From positions 21,627,789 through 21,691,788 of the forward strand of contig NC_087062.1 in assembly GCF_963678635.1 (NCBI RefSeq): a stretch of 64,000 nt of DNA, given 5' to 3'. Positions 1-11,675 of this stretch are shown piece by piece. Each line of letters opens with the position of its first letter. The stretch's first letter is position 1. A model generated the notes under the pieces. It saw only the letters and a list, made by a program, of their open reading frames with translations, was not told the origin of the DNA and did no database searches. Made by a program: the position numbers and the translations under genes. Source of the stretch: Symsagittifera roscoffensis. Taxonomy: Eukaryota > Xenacoelomorpha > Acoela > Convolutidae.

Positions 1-60
1 NNNNNNNNNNNNNNNNNNNNNNNNNNNNNNNNNNNNNNNNNNNNNNNNNNNNNNNNNNNN
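1..60. other. Assembly gap (N)
   Basis: Sixty undetermined bases open the window, so anything continuing from the left is cut here. Confidence 0.99.
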
Positions 61-1511
61 TTGTGGTTGGTGCAAAGGTGTGCCTTATAGCTTTTAATCT
101 GTTTTATGGTGGTAAGCAGATGTGTCACAATGCGGACAAACTTAAGCTCTACATTTCAAAGAAACAACATGGTCTCTTTTTTATTATATCCACAGGACAA
201 AGTGACATGAAAAATTGGACTTCAAAGACATTGTTGTTGTATCAAAAGGCAAACCAAACTTATGATTCATGTGTAAAATAGGTTTTGTCAAACAAAAGGG
301 ATCAATGTAATAAAACTTCTTTTATCTTAAACTTCTAACCTCAAAGCTAGTGAAATGTTCCCTATTAGACCCCGAAGGTTTTTGTAATAGATAAATGAAA
401 CTTAAAAGATCCCAGTAAGGAATTGTTATATCTATTTGAAATAGAGCGCATTCAATTTCTCCCACTATAGGCTGAAGGGGTGCCATAAAAACAAATCCAC
501 TGAGATTTTTTTATCTTCTATAGAATTCATTGTTCATTTTACTCCCTCATAAAACAGTTGAACAAACAAGTCACTACCGTTACCACCACCACTATGTACT
601 ATTCGCTAGAAAATGAGACAGACTTTTACGATGATTCTTTGTCTTCTCTCATCTTTCAAACATCTTATTTTGTGTTGCACTAAAATTCAGCTAGCCGGAC
701 CCCTGATGGATAAATTAAAAACTGCTGTCCACTACAACATTTCTATTAACTAAGTCATTTGATATTGGCCGTGCTCTACGAGGAGATTGACTCAAGTTTG
801 CTTTGCTTCACGAACTCGATCCAAACTGATTTAATCACTAATGTAACAATTGAACGCTTCTTTAATATTTTGAATAGTGACAAGGCCGCCAAGCTTTTTT
901 TATATTGATATTATTTTGAGTGGGTATGGTCATTTAGACAATAATTCAAATGACTTGTTTGTAAAATTTATAATAGACAAGAAATTCAAATTCTGAAAAA
1001 GATTTTTAGAGCCTGCAATAACACCAGAGACAAGTGTTCTAGCAAAAAAAAACAGTTTATGTTTAACAGAACGCATCAAGTCATTGTCGTTTATTTTGAA
1101 GCCTATAGTAAACTTGGCGGAAACTATAATATGAGCAACATAAATATAATAAAGTCCACACCGAGTTAGCTGATTGAATCGGCTTGTTCCTCAGTATTTG
1201 GTTTTCTTCATGAACAGAATATCTCATGTATTTGCAAACATGTGGGTAACTGTGTAGTCTCTGAACAAGAGGATCTGCAGAAAAAATTGACGTCCAGCTT
1301 GAGCGATTAGTAACCAGTGAGTTCCTGGCTGGTCTGTGTTGGATGCGTTCACTATCAAAAAGTATTGTAACGATTCAAAATTGTATTAAATGCTAAGTTA
1401 GAAGGAAAATTGCCTCTAATTTTTTTTCAAATGCTTGCATCGGTTAACTAGTTAAATAAACTGTTGATTGTACATTTTATTTTCCGATTCAATTCATTAG
1501 TCTGTTTTTAG
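61..1511. other. AT-rich stretch, no gene recognised
   Basis: No long open frame or recognisable domain. Short open segments near 780-1350 on the plus strand have protein-like composition but are broken by stops every 20-60 codons and match nothing I recognise. They may be remains of the same virus-like element whose capsid gene begins just to the right. Confidence 0.5.
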
Positions 1512-2779
1512 CTATTTTTTTATCGGAACGCACGTAAACTGTTGTTGCACGCTCTCCCATGAAAAAACTCCAAATTTCCCCAGCGGTGCTCCAAACTTCA
1601 GATCTATTGGAATGTTGGAATTGGTCAATTCAGGATGAATAAAGTCATGTAAAGCATCCTGAGTAGATGTGAGATCAAATTCCAAATTATAATGCTTTTG
1701 ATAATTAGCCAAACTGATTCCTTGGCTATTGTTAAAAACAAAGTCTAGAGCTTCCAATATATTATAGTATATTCTTTTGTTATCAGTCGTTGACACAGGT
1801 GTACCTGCAATTGGTAGACAGTTTCGGTAAACAATGATTTCATTCAGCTGAACTTTGCGATAATGAAACGGGTTTGTTCAGTTATCACTCAAGTATGCTG
1901 TACTCGAGCTCAATGACAAAATCATTCGACGAACTGGCTCTTTGGCTAAAACGTCTTCTTTTCGCCAGCTCTGCACACCAGATGTGGCCCAAAGAATGAT
2001 TGGTGAAACTTCCATATAATTGTATTTTGCGGATGTTTTCAACAATTTTTTCTATCGATGATAGCACGAAATTTGTTACTTTCTTTTTGCGTATATATAG
2101 ATATATAGCTTAGTCTCAGCGATTTTAACTCGGTTATGTTTATCTTGATGCTCAGACATAATAACAAAGTCATTAGGAGATTGTCTCAGAGAAAGCTTTT
2201 ATTTAACACCGCTGAAGAGATGTTTTTTTCACATGAGAAAAAATCTACCAACAACGTTATCAAATAGACGGAATTTGTTTGATGCAGCTACGATTTTCTT
2301 ACGTTCTGCGACATCTTCAGCTCGCCCATTACCACCATCAAAACCTGTTGGATTATCTTCATAATAATAACCCTGACAAGCAAGCCATGTTTTCTTTGCA
2401 TCAGTACCGTGTGAAAATTCGGTCTCAATGAAACGCTTATGAGCAAAATTGGCATTAGTTGTTGAAATTTTTCTCCATTCAGAGACATTGTGCACTCGGA
2501 AAATGAAGATAAAAGTGGATCATTAACCAAATATGGGATGTCTTGTTGTGCTGCCTCTGTAGTATGAGTTCACAGCACCTTAGCATTATTTTGAACCATG
2601 CTTGCTACAATCTCCAAGCGAATTCGTTGATGATCGCTTAAATTGTTTCTATCTCCTAAAACTTCCAATTCGAGCATGGGATCATCAGGTGAAAAAGATG
2701 GACAGATTTTTTGTGGACCGAGTGAAGATGGACCGAGTAAATGCATTTTAAAATGTAACGAGTAGAGCAGGGTTTTCAA
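1512..2779 (-). pseudogene. Broken major capsid protein, Maverick/adintovirus type
   Basis: Read from 2779 down to 1512, three or four open segments in different frames give a protein resembling the double jelly-roll major capsid protein of Mavericks and adintoviruses, often annotated in animal genomes as F54H12.2-like. Seen in order: an N-terminal strand region with LEVLGDRNNL (2779-2570), an in-frame TGA at about 2570, then DIPYLVNDPL and SLNGEK, then TTNANFAHKRFIETEFSHG and GYYYEDNP (2495-2229), a middle part at 2067-1885, and a C-terminal jelly-roll part at 1796-1512 with YNLEFDLTS and DLKFGAP. The family protein builds the capsid shell. This copy cannot be functional because of at least one nonsense codon and several frameshifts. 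The assignment rests on motif order and spacing. It is supported by the virus-like DNA polymerase 3.7 kb away on the other strand. Confidence 0.62.
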
Positions 2780-5700
2780 ATAAATCTAATGAGCTGTGAG
2801 CTTCTTCAGTTGGTAAAAAAATTCGAAATCATTTCGTACTTTAGTGAAAAAAATTTGAGTGACTTCTCAGTGGAGTTTGTTTCTTTTAAATTAGAAAATT
2901 TGTTCTATTGTTGTTGCTGTTTTCTTCTGTTTTCTGCTCATACGAGACTTATTGGGTTCAACTACAAGTTGTTTTTTGGTTGTGTTTTTACCGTGTTTTG
3001 CAAGGCGTGTTTTATTGTTTTCCTGGTTGCTATGTCTATTAACCCGGATGCTGCTTGAACAAGTAATTCTTTTCCAATGCGTTATATTTTTTTGCTCGAT
3101 AAGAAATCAAAAATCAAAAAAAAACTAATCTTTGCACTGAGCTTTTTGCGGGCTTATTATTGAAAAATGTTTCTGAATGTCGAGTTACGATATAGCGGTG
3201 CAGCAAAAATTGGTTATTTCAATTTCAGCTCAAAAATCTCTTATTTTGAAAAATTTTGCTTTATTTTGTTTTGGATGTAGAGGAACTATATGATAGCTTG
3301 TGTTTTTTAATCTGCGAGAGTTCACAGAGAGAAAGAGAGTTTCTACGGTGTGAATTTTGATATAAGTTTTTGGCCAAATAAGCCAGTATTTCTGTTTCTA
3401 AGCTGTGTTCTTGGTTTCCGTGTTTCTGGTGTCAAAAAATGTTCGTTTGAAAAATTTGGTTTTCAACTAAAACTGGACGAAAACTGATGAAAAACATATG
3501 TTCCCACTGAAATTGAATACAGATAACAGGAAACTTAGAAAAAAAACTTGATTTAAAAAGTTCGATAGATTGAAAATTTTTAGTAATTATTCGGGTTTTT
3601 TTTTCAAATCATTTTTGTCAAAAGGTAATCAGAAACTTGAACAGTAACTGATTCTCGTTAGTTCACTTGTCTCAAGTCTTGTTTTTTGCCGAGAAGGATT
3701 TAAAACATAAAAACAAAAGATTTGATATGTTTTACTTTAAAATCAAAACCTTGCTTTAGTTGTTGCGAATTTCAACCTACTTCAGATATCAATTTACCAT
3801 TTAGTTCTTCTGTATCAGGTTACGCTTGCAATTACCGAGCGTTATCACGTCGGAGTATAGATTTTTTTGGGTTAACAACTAGTTTAACTAAATCAGTTGA
3901 GTCATTTATGATGCTGATGTGCTCAAATTAATGAAATTTCATGTTTGAAAACCGTATACTAAAAATCACTGCATGAAATATCTAGAACAACATTGGATGC
4001 AAACTTAAAGAGTTTTGCAATCAATTTTCTGCTGATGGTTTTTCAGCTTCTTGGTTGTCGACTTAGTTTCCAAATTATGTAGTCTACTTTGCATACGCTA
4101 CTGATATATCTATCACAGATTCTATATGGGCGATCCTTGATATTCTTTTTAAAAATGTTTTGTAAAAGATTTTGGCTGAGTGTTACTTTCTTGTATGTCG
4201 GCTTCAAATCTGTAGGCTTATTTACCAATTTTTAATTGTGTAAAACTCAGCTGCAAAAAAACGAAGTTATTTTTTTAAGGATCTTAGCAGCTTCGACAAT
4301 TTTTCCAGTGGGTTGCCTTTAAAATCTAAGGTCCGCTGTTTCCACAGTTTGAGTCCCGGTTGAGCATTGTTTAGATTAAAGTAATCTAAAGTTAGCAATT
4401 TTTTTCGGTTAATTTTTTGTCGGATTAGTTGCCACATTGCGGATTATTGTTTTGCTATTTTTTTGTTACAAAATATGTGAAGTGAAAATGAATTGGATTA
4501 TTATAAAAAGGGATCAGAAGACAATTAATAAACGATAAACGTCTCCTTTTTTACAGTGAAACCTAAACTACTATTCAATTTGATGGGCGAGGAAAAAACA
4601 AATGTTAGAGACAAGGTTGCAAAAGATAAGTTGCTTGCAATTCTTTTTATTGTTTCAACGAGATTTATTCTTGACTTGTAACAATAATTTTTTTGGGCTT
4701 CTGAGGGACTTGTAACGCAATTGGTTAAAGCGTGTCTAATTACCCTACTCTACAAAGTCACTCCAAATCAATTTGAGCCCAGCAAATCAGCATCATATTT
4801 TTTACTATTCATTTGTTGAACTTCGAGTGTAACTTTGTCTTTCAATGTCTTCGAAATATTTACAAAAAGGCTCATTCGGAAAATTTTGCGGTTGACAAAG
4901 TATAACTAAGTAAAAAAAACATATTTTTCGATAATTTTTTTACAAATCAAAACCAATTTAGAAAAAAAATGAAGCAGTAGGTTCAATCAGTGTCTTAACC
5001 TTGCACAATTGGTTTAACAGAATGAACTAAATAAATTTTTTTATATAGGGGACGACAGATGACTTTTGGTTATTTAAACAGATAGTGTTAATTTCATTGG
5101 AAAAAAAGTAAAAACAGAAAAATTCTTGTTCTTTAAAAACGTTGTTCATGCTCCGATCAAATGAATTGTGATAGAAATAAAAATGCGAGTTAAGTTTTTC
5201 TCAATTAATGGAACTAATCTAAGAATTTCATTTCTCTGCTTAAGTTTTATGTGAGACGAGCATGTAGCAGAAAGTTTTAAAACATTGATTATTTTTCTTA
5301 TAAGCTTGCCAAACGTTACCGGAAACTTTCTGCTAGGGTAGCGACATATGCAGTGTTAGACATTTATTATCACTAGATGCAAATTTTTTTCTCAGGGTTA
5401 TTTTTTATGTATACCTTGTTTGCTTTTTAAGCTTTCAATTACAAAAAAAAATGTTTTTTTTTTGAAAATTCAACTTTTCTTGAATTTAGTTTTAAAAGGT
5501 TTATGATATGACATCTTACTGGTTCGCTCAAAAGATTGCACAACAAACTTGTGTGTTGTATTTACACAGCTAATTTTTTTTTCAAATTGCCATTCAGAAA
5601 AATGATTTATTAGGAACTCAAATCAGCAATTTTACGTCTAGCTATTGAAAAAAAAATGAAAAACTGTGTAGTTGCAATATCAAATTAAAAAGTAGATAAT

Positions 5701-6477
5701 GGAAATTAAAGTCCAGACAATTAAAAAACAAACCAGTTGTTCGAAGGTTACTTGCATAATTTAAGTTTTTTTTTTGTTGAGTTTTTATTTCCGAAAACAA
5801 ATATTAACGAACTTGGAGCTTAAATACTTAGAACCCATTTATTTAAAATAAAAAAATTCCAATGTCTTGAGTCGTATTCTAATCAAAATTGAAAAAATGC
5901 AAAACTTTGATACCGCCCGTTTTAAAAACTCTTGCTAAACACAAGAAAAGTAGTTTGATATACAGTTTTTTTTGCAAGTAGAGTTTTATAACCCTTGAAT
6001 AAAATAATAACTTTTTTAATTTTCTGCATGACATTTTATTTAGTTTCAATTTCAAGGTAATGTGTGTACAGTCTAAGCAAAAGATTGACATCCGGGAAAA
6101 AAAGGGAAACAAGTTGATCAAAAAACTAACTTACTACACCATAATTAACTTTTCTCTGACCACTCTTTTTTATGTTTTAGTTTTTGTTCAATTTCAACTG
6201 TATCTATATTTGTAACTAAAACTAAAAACTTTATTGTATTTCAAATAGAACTGAAACTAAAACTGTCAACATAAATTTTTGTCGACAATCAAAGTCTTTT
6301 TCTTGCTTAATTTCTTTAAAAACTCCACCATATTCAGTCGGTTTTATCCATCATTACCCGATTAAACAGTCATATGTAAGTAATTTTAATCAAAATACTT
6401 TGAATCAGAGTTTATCAGATTTTTAAAAGTAGTAGCACTTCCCTTATTTATAAACATTTTGATTTGTTTTTGTTTCA
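2780..6477. other. AT-rich interval without a recognisable gene
   Basis: About 3.7 kb rich in A and T homopolymers. The few open frames of 60-90 codons are low-complexity and match nothing I recognise. If the capsid and polymerase remnants came from one insertion, other genes of that element (integrase, packaging ATPase, protease, penton) would be expected here, but none is visible. The right end has a polypyrimidine tract and AG (about 6462-6478) just before coding sequence, compatible with a 3' splice site. Confidence 0.5.
4700..4785 (+). other. tRNA-like / SINE-head-like segment
   Basis: TAACGCAATTGG (about 4712-4723) resembles a pol III A box, and AATTTGAGCCC (4770-4780) resembles a B box at roughly tRNA spacing. 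Both deviate from consensus, and I could not pair an acceptor stem, so this is at best a decayed tRNA or the head of a tRNA-derived SINE. Another B-box-like string (GTTTGAGTCCC) lies near 4346. Confidence 0.2.
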
Positions 6478-6856
6478 GGAACACGGAAATATGGCGTTCA
6501 ACTGCAACAAATGTTCAAAACGCTACACAACGAGACAAACATTGAATGATCTTTTGAAAAGGGAACACTCTATTGATGCTAGGAAACCAAAATCTACCAA
6601 ATACGATTGTGGACATTGTTCTTCTACATTCAACCAGTGCTCTAGCGCTTTCCGTCATCTCAGAGAAATGCATCATTCGAAAAAGCCGTCAAAATGTTTA
6701 TATTGTCCAAAAATCTTCGCGGAACACAACAGTTTGCCAGAACATGTTTCGAGAAAACATGACATTACTCTACCTAAATTCGACCCCGAAGACGTTCCTA
6801 ACATTCAATTTCAAACCCAACGGCATGCAAAAAAGAAATTTTTTCAGTCTTATTGA
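6478..6856 (+). pseudogene. C2H2 zinc-finger N-terminal part of the DNA polymerase gene
   Basis: The segment starts right after a splice-acceptor-like TTTTTGTTTCAG and has an ATG at 6491. It encodes three C2H2-type units: CNKC...KREH (first histidine apparently lost), CGHC...HLREMHH and CLYC...HVSRKH. Such zinc fingers precede the polymerase in many virus-like PolB proteins of animal genomes and presumably bind nucleic acid. The frame closes at 6856, and the downstream polymerase part continues in another frame from about 6853, so the gene is frameshifted or a short intron lies here. The two frames overlap by only a few bases. Confidence 0.6.
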
Positions 6857-8211
6857 GTGGATGTTCACAAGAAATTAGATCTCCTTCAATTCATGCAATC
6901 AAGTTGCAAAGAAATTCAATCATTTCTGGTTTCAAAAGTTATGGATCAAGGAGCAATAAATGTTCAGTTTTCGGTGTTTGCAAAGTTGGTGAACCTTTAG
7001 GTGAGACTAAAGTTTCCTGTCATGCCAGTAGTTTCTCGAAAACAGTTTTACTGTCATTGAGCAATGATGATTACTTTGAAATGGTTGACCAAATGGTTAG
7101 CACCTTACAAGTATTTTGCAGTAGTGGTAGTGGGTTTATTATTGAGTCTCTTGATCATCTGGATATCAACATCAACCGATACAAACCTATAAAGGGTAGC
7201 AGTTTTGTCCCTACACCTCCAAAGTTTTTAAACAACCATTTTCTTCTGAATATCCAGAATAAAGATCAGATGTGTTTCGCATATTCAATTCTAGCTGCTT
7301 TAAACCCTTCCAAAGCACACACAAGACAAGATCCAAAAAACTACAAAAAACTCCTCAAACAGCTTGATTTAAGTCACTGTCAGTTTCCGATGTCTCTCTC
7401 CGATATCCCAAAATTTGGGCATGGTAACAGTTTAGCAATCAACGTCTTCGGCTTAGAGCAAAATGAAAAAGTTCCACTGTTTCTGTCAAAACATCAAAAG
7501 AAACGAATTAATTTGCTGCTAATTACTGACGGTGTGTTATTTCATTACTGTCTCCTTACCAATTTCAATGCGTTTATGACTAGACAGTACCCATGTAGCA
7601 CAAACAGAACGAAATTTTGTGAACGCTGTCTTCATGGGTTCTCCTCACTCAATCGGTTGACTGAACATTTAGATCTATGCGGTGAACATGATGCCATTTC
7701 AATTAAAATGCCTTTGGAAGGTAGTAAAGTCCGCTTTAAACACTATTTCAAAACATTAATGTCTCCTTTTGGAATATATGCCGACACAGAAGCGTTATGT
7801 TCCAAGCAAATCACATGCGGAAGCGACCCCTCAAAAGCAGGCACAACAAAACTGGGAGATCAAATAGCTTGCTCTTTTGGAGCATTACTGGTTGATAGGA
7901 GTACAAACACTTACCATTACGAGTTTAACCGAGGGCAAGTTAGTATCGCGATTTTCTTTGATTGGGTTCGATCTGAAGCCAAAACAATCTCACAAAAAAA
8001 GCAAAGCCATAAACAGCTTGTAATTTCTGAAGAAGAACGAAAACTTCTGTACGCGACTTCAAAGAAATGTGTTATTTGTGATCTAGAGCTTGTGGATTAT
8101 GAAATTGTTCATCATGATCACGCAACTGGCAAAATTTTTGACTTGGCTCACAATAAGTGTAATCTACGCCAAAAGACGCAGTCTTTTACACCCGTTTTTT
8201 TCACAATTTGA
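6853..8211 (+). pseudogene. Protein-primed DNA polymerase B, N-terminal half with endonuclease VII-like domain
   Basis: This 452-codon frame matches the N-terminal half of protein-primed family-B polymerases found in Maverick, adintovirus and related elements. Seen in order: a conserved segment around MCFAYSILAAL and FPMSLSDIPKF, a Cys2/His finger (FCERCLHGFSSL...HLDLC), FGIYADTEAL containing the Asp-x-Glu of exonuclease motif I (about 7770-7800), and an endonuclease VII-like zinc module CVICDLELVDYEIVHHDHATGK (about 8068-8140) with the Cys and His-His-Asp-His residues kept. The frame ends at 8211 inside the exonuclease II region. The continuation (SRYDSHHLIQNLG) is in another frame, next to a run of seven T that probably gained a base. 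The enzyme would replicate the element using a terminal-protein primer. This copy is inactive. Confidence 0.75.
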
Positions 8212-8723
8212 GTAGATATGATTCACACCATCTGATACAAAACCTTGGCTTAAAAACTGACAAAAAACTATACAGCAAAAAGAACAAAAAATTTCCTCTA
8301 AAATTGACAGATGAGCTGAAAGGAAATGTTGTTTCAGAAGCAGTTTTCCTAAAATCTAAGGCCTATTCCATTGCATATATGGAAGGAGACTCACTCAATA
8401 CAAAACAAAGTGCGAAAGGTGTAAATAAAAGCGTTAAAAGTACTCCTCATCATGCAAAACATAAATCAGTGCTGTTAGAGGTTACATCAATAAGAGAATC
8501 TATGAAAACATTCGTAAGCAGGAATCATTTTTTATCCATCGATGATGTCAACAAGATAGCATTATCAGCTTTCGATAGCAAACGATTCTACGATAATGAC
8601 GGAATTAAATCTTTGGCTTTCGGTCAATTCAGAACCGGACCAAAATCAAACTATACAAATTGTGCCAAGAGGCTTCACGTAAGCAAGCAAATTTTAAAAC
8701 TGAACGTGAAAATTCCTGCCTGA
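8208..8723 (+). pseudogene. DNA polymerase B, C-terminal part joined after a large internal deletion (copy 1)
   Basis: The frame begins with the exonuclease II motif (SRYDSHHLIQNLG) and within about 20 codons passes into thumb and C-terminal sequence (FPLKLTDELKGN, FLKSKAYSIAYMEGD). Everything between, namely exonuclease III and palm motifs A, B and C, is missing, about 450-500 codons judging from the fuller tandem copies downstream. The C-terminal part is nearly identical to the corresponding parts at 10496-10738, 12709-12966 and 14414-14830. A recombination between repeated segments that deleted the centre is the simplest explanation. Confidence 0.72.
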
Positions 8724-9417
8724 CCGACTCAGACCACGATTCGTTTTGTTTAAAAGAAGGCGAAGTTTTCGATTTATTAGACACAAACAGCAATGAGGAT
8801 TGTAGTGATTCAGCTTTTTAATACACCTCTGGTGATGAGGCTGATTTTGTTTTCAAACCCCCTGATCCTGGATTAAATCGTACCGCTGAGGAAAGCATTG
8901 ATGAAGATAATATAATATATTGGAATGCGCCTGTATTTGAAAATTCATACATGAAATGTTCATACATAGATGATGAAGCCGCTGAAGCTGATTTAATGCC
9001 AAGAAAACGATCGAAATATACATGATTTATTGCACATGCAGCTTAAAGAGTTCAGCATAGGTTTTTAGAGATGTAGAAGAGTTGAGACAACAAAACAGAA
9101 AATCGAAAAATGTTTATTTATTTAAATCGCTTGATCTAGTTATAAAGCAGGTTGAAATAATTTTATAATTTTAGTAGGTTTGGTGTGATGTGTTTTAAGA
9201 ATTGTAGCGTTTTAAATCTCATTTTAAATTTTGATGCTTGTGATTTATTCGGAAGACTTTTTTTTCTAGTTCTGTCTTAATCATTAGTAGATTAGATTAG
9301 CAGACTAGCGAGATATTAGTACTGTGTAAGACAACTAAAAATTTTTTAATACTTTTGGATAATATCAAGATAGATCGTGAGCTTATCTAAACTTTTCCTA
9401 AACAACCTTAAATGCAT
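8724..9417 (+). other. 3' flank of the polymerase gene, shared with each tandem unit
   Basis: No long frame. Degenerate coding remains (acidic residues) run to about 9020, followed by AT-rich sequence. The stretch recurs with small changes at about 10920-11632 and 14830-15556 and, shortened, at 12955-13337, so it belongs to the duplicated unit. Confidence 0.7.
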
Positions 9418-9455
9418 CGGTTATGTACGGCTCTCCTGATTAATTATCACTTTAT

Positions 9456-10920
9456 TTGTTGGTTCCTTTAAAGAAAGCTATACGAGGAGGTTTGAACGGA
9501 ATCGATGAAAAACGTTTAATGAAAGCCAACAACCATCATCTTGCGGATTACAAAAAAAACCAGCCGTCTACTTACGGACCTTTTGTTGACGTAGTAAACC
9601 TTTATCGCGGCACTATGATGAAAGAGATGCCAGTTGTTTCCTTTAAATGGGTTGAGAAAAGCATTCAAAGTATTTTAAACACATCAGACGATTCAGACGA
9701 GGGATATTTTGTGATGGTGGATCTAAATTACCCCAAAGGCTTGCATGATTTGCACAACGATTTTCCATTGGCTGCTAAAACATTCAAAATCACAGAAGAA
9801 TATCTTTCAGATTATCAAAAGAAATTTCATCACTTGGAAACGAAAACAGAAAAACTTATGTAGACGCTATTTGACTAATTTAATTACGTTTGCCATTACT
9901 CGGTTCTTAAGTTTTATGTAAAACAAGGGTTACAAGTTACAAAAGTACACAAAACCCTACAGTTCCAACAGTCCAATTTTCTGAAACCTTACATAGAGTT
10001 GAACACAAAAAAAAAGACAAGAACTCGAAATTTCTGAATTTAAGAAAAATTTCTTTAAACTGTTGATCAACTCCTGCTTTGGAAAAACAATAGAAAACTT
10101 GAGACGTCGGAAAAAAATGATAATGGTAAGCAACGAAGAGCAAGCAAAGTTTTACTGCAACAGGTTCAATTTTAATAGATTTAAAATTTTTAAAGATGAC
10201 ATGGTGGTAGTTACATTGCTCAGAAAGACTATTTGTTGGAACAAGCCTATGTATCTGGGTGCAGCTGTCTTGGATGTTCCTAAACTACAATTGTACAAGT
10301 TTCATTTTGGGCAGATTGTTCCAAGATATGGAAAAAACGCAAGAGTTTTATTCAAGGACACGGATTCGTTTTTTTATGAAATTCAAACTGCAGATGTTTA
10401 TGAAGACCTAGAAGAAATGAAGAACTCAGTGGATTTTAGTTCTTATCCAGAAAATCATTTCCTATACAACAAAAAGAAAAAAAAATTCTCTAAAATTGAC
10501 AGATGAGCTGAAAGGAAATGTTGTTTCAGAAGCAGTTTTCCTAAAATCTAAGGCCTATTCCATTGCATATATGGAAGGAGACTCACTCAATACAAAACAA
10601 AATGCGAAAGGTGTAAATAAAAGCGTTAAAAGTACTCCTCATCATGCAAAACATAAATCAGTGCTGTTAGAGGGTACATCAATAAGAGAATCTTTGAAAA
10701 CATTCGTAAGCAGGAATCATTTTTTTATCCATCGATGATGTCAACAAGACTGCATTATTAGCTTTCGATAACAAATGATTCTACGATAATGACGGAATTA
10801 AATATTTAGCTTTCGGTCATTTCAGAACCAGACCCAAATCAAACTATACAAAAACGTGCCAAGAGGCTTCACACAACCTAACTTCAACTTCACTTCAACC
10901 AAACAATTTTTAAAACTGAA
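9456..10920 (+). pseudogene. DNA polymerase B palm to C-terminus, tandem copy 2
   Basis: Three open pieces (9456-9863, 10063-10506, 10496-10738). The first has a palm motif A-like DVVNLYRGTMMKEMPV and the conserved GYFVMVDLNYPKGLHD. The second has motif B (NSCFGKTIENL) and motif C (FKDTDSFFYEI, about 10352-10384) with both catalytic-type acidic residues. The third is the thumb and C-terminal part. Between pieces one and two the same frame carries TAG (9861-9863) and TAA, and a longer A-run shortly before piece two shifts the frame. An A-run near 10485 causes the shift into piece three. This copy holds the palm motifs missing from copy 1. Confidence 0.78.
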
Positions 10921-11675
10921 CGTGAAAATTTCTGCCGACCGACTCAGACCACGACTCGTTTTGTTTAAAAGAAGGCGAAGTTTTCGATTTATTAGACACA
11001 AACAGCAATAAGGATTGTAGTGATTCAGCTTATTAATACACCTCTGATGATGAGGCTGATTTGTTTTTCAAACCCACTGATCCCGGATTAAATCGTACCG
11101 CTGAGGAAAGCAGTAATGAAAATAATATAATAGATTGGAAAGCGCCTGTATTTGAAAAGCCATACTTGAATTGTTCATACATAGATGATGAAGCAGCTGA
11201 AGCTGATTTATTGCCAAGAAAACGATCGAAATATTCATGATTTAATGCACATGCAGCTTAAAGAGTTCAACCGAGCTTTTTAGAGATGTAGAAGAGTTGA
11301 GACAACAAAACAGAAAATCGAAAAAAGTTTATTTATTTAAATCGCTTGATCTAGTTATAAAGCAGTTTGAAATAATTTTATAATTTTAGTGGGTTTGGTG
11401 TGATGTGTTTTAAGAATTATAGCGTTCTAAATCTCATTTTAAATTTTGATGCTTGTGATTTATTCGGAATACTTTTTTTTCTAGTTCTGTCTTAATCATT
11501 AGCAGATTAGATTAGCAGACTAGCGAGATATTAGTACTGTGTAAGACAACAAAAAATTTTTTAATACTTTTGGATAATATCAAGATAGATCGTGAGCTTG
11601 TCTAACCTTTTCCTAAACAATCTTAAATGCATCGGTTATGCACGGCTCTCCTGATTAATTATTACTTTATTTGTT

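Noticed and set aside
780-1350. Possible transposase remnant
   Set aside because: Open pieces are too short and match no family I can name.
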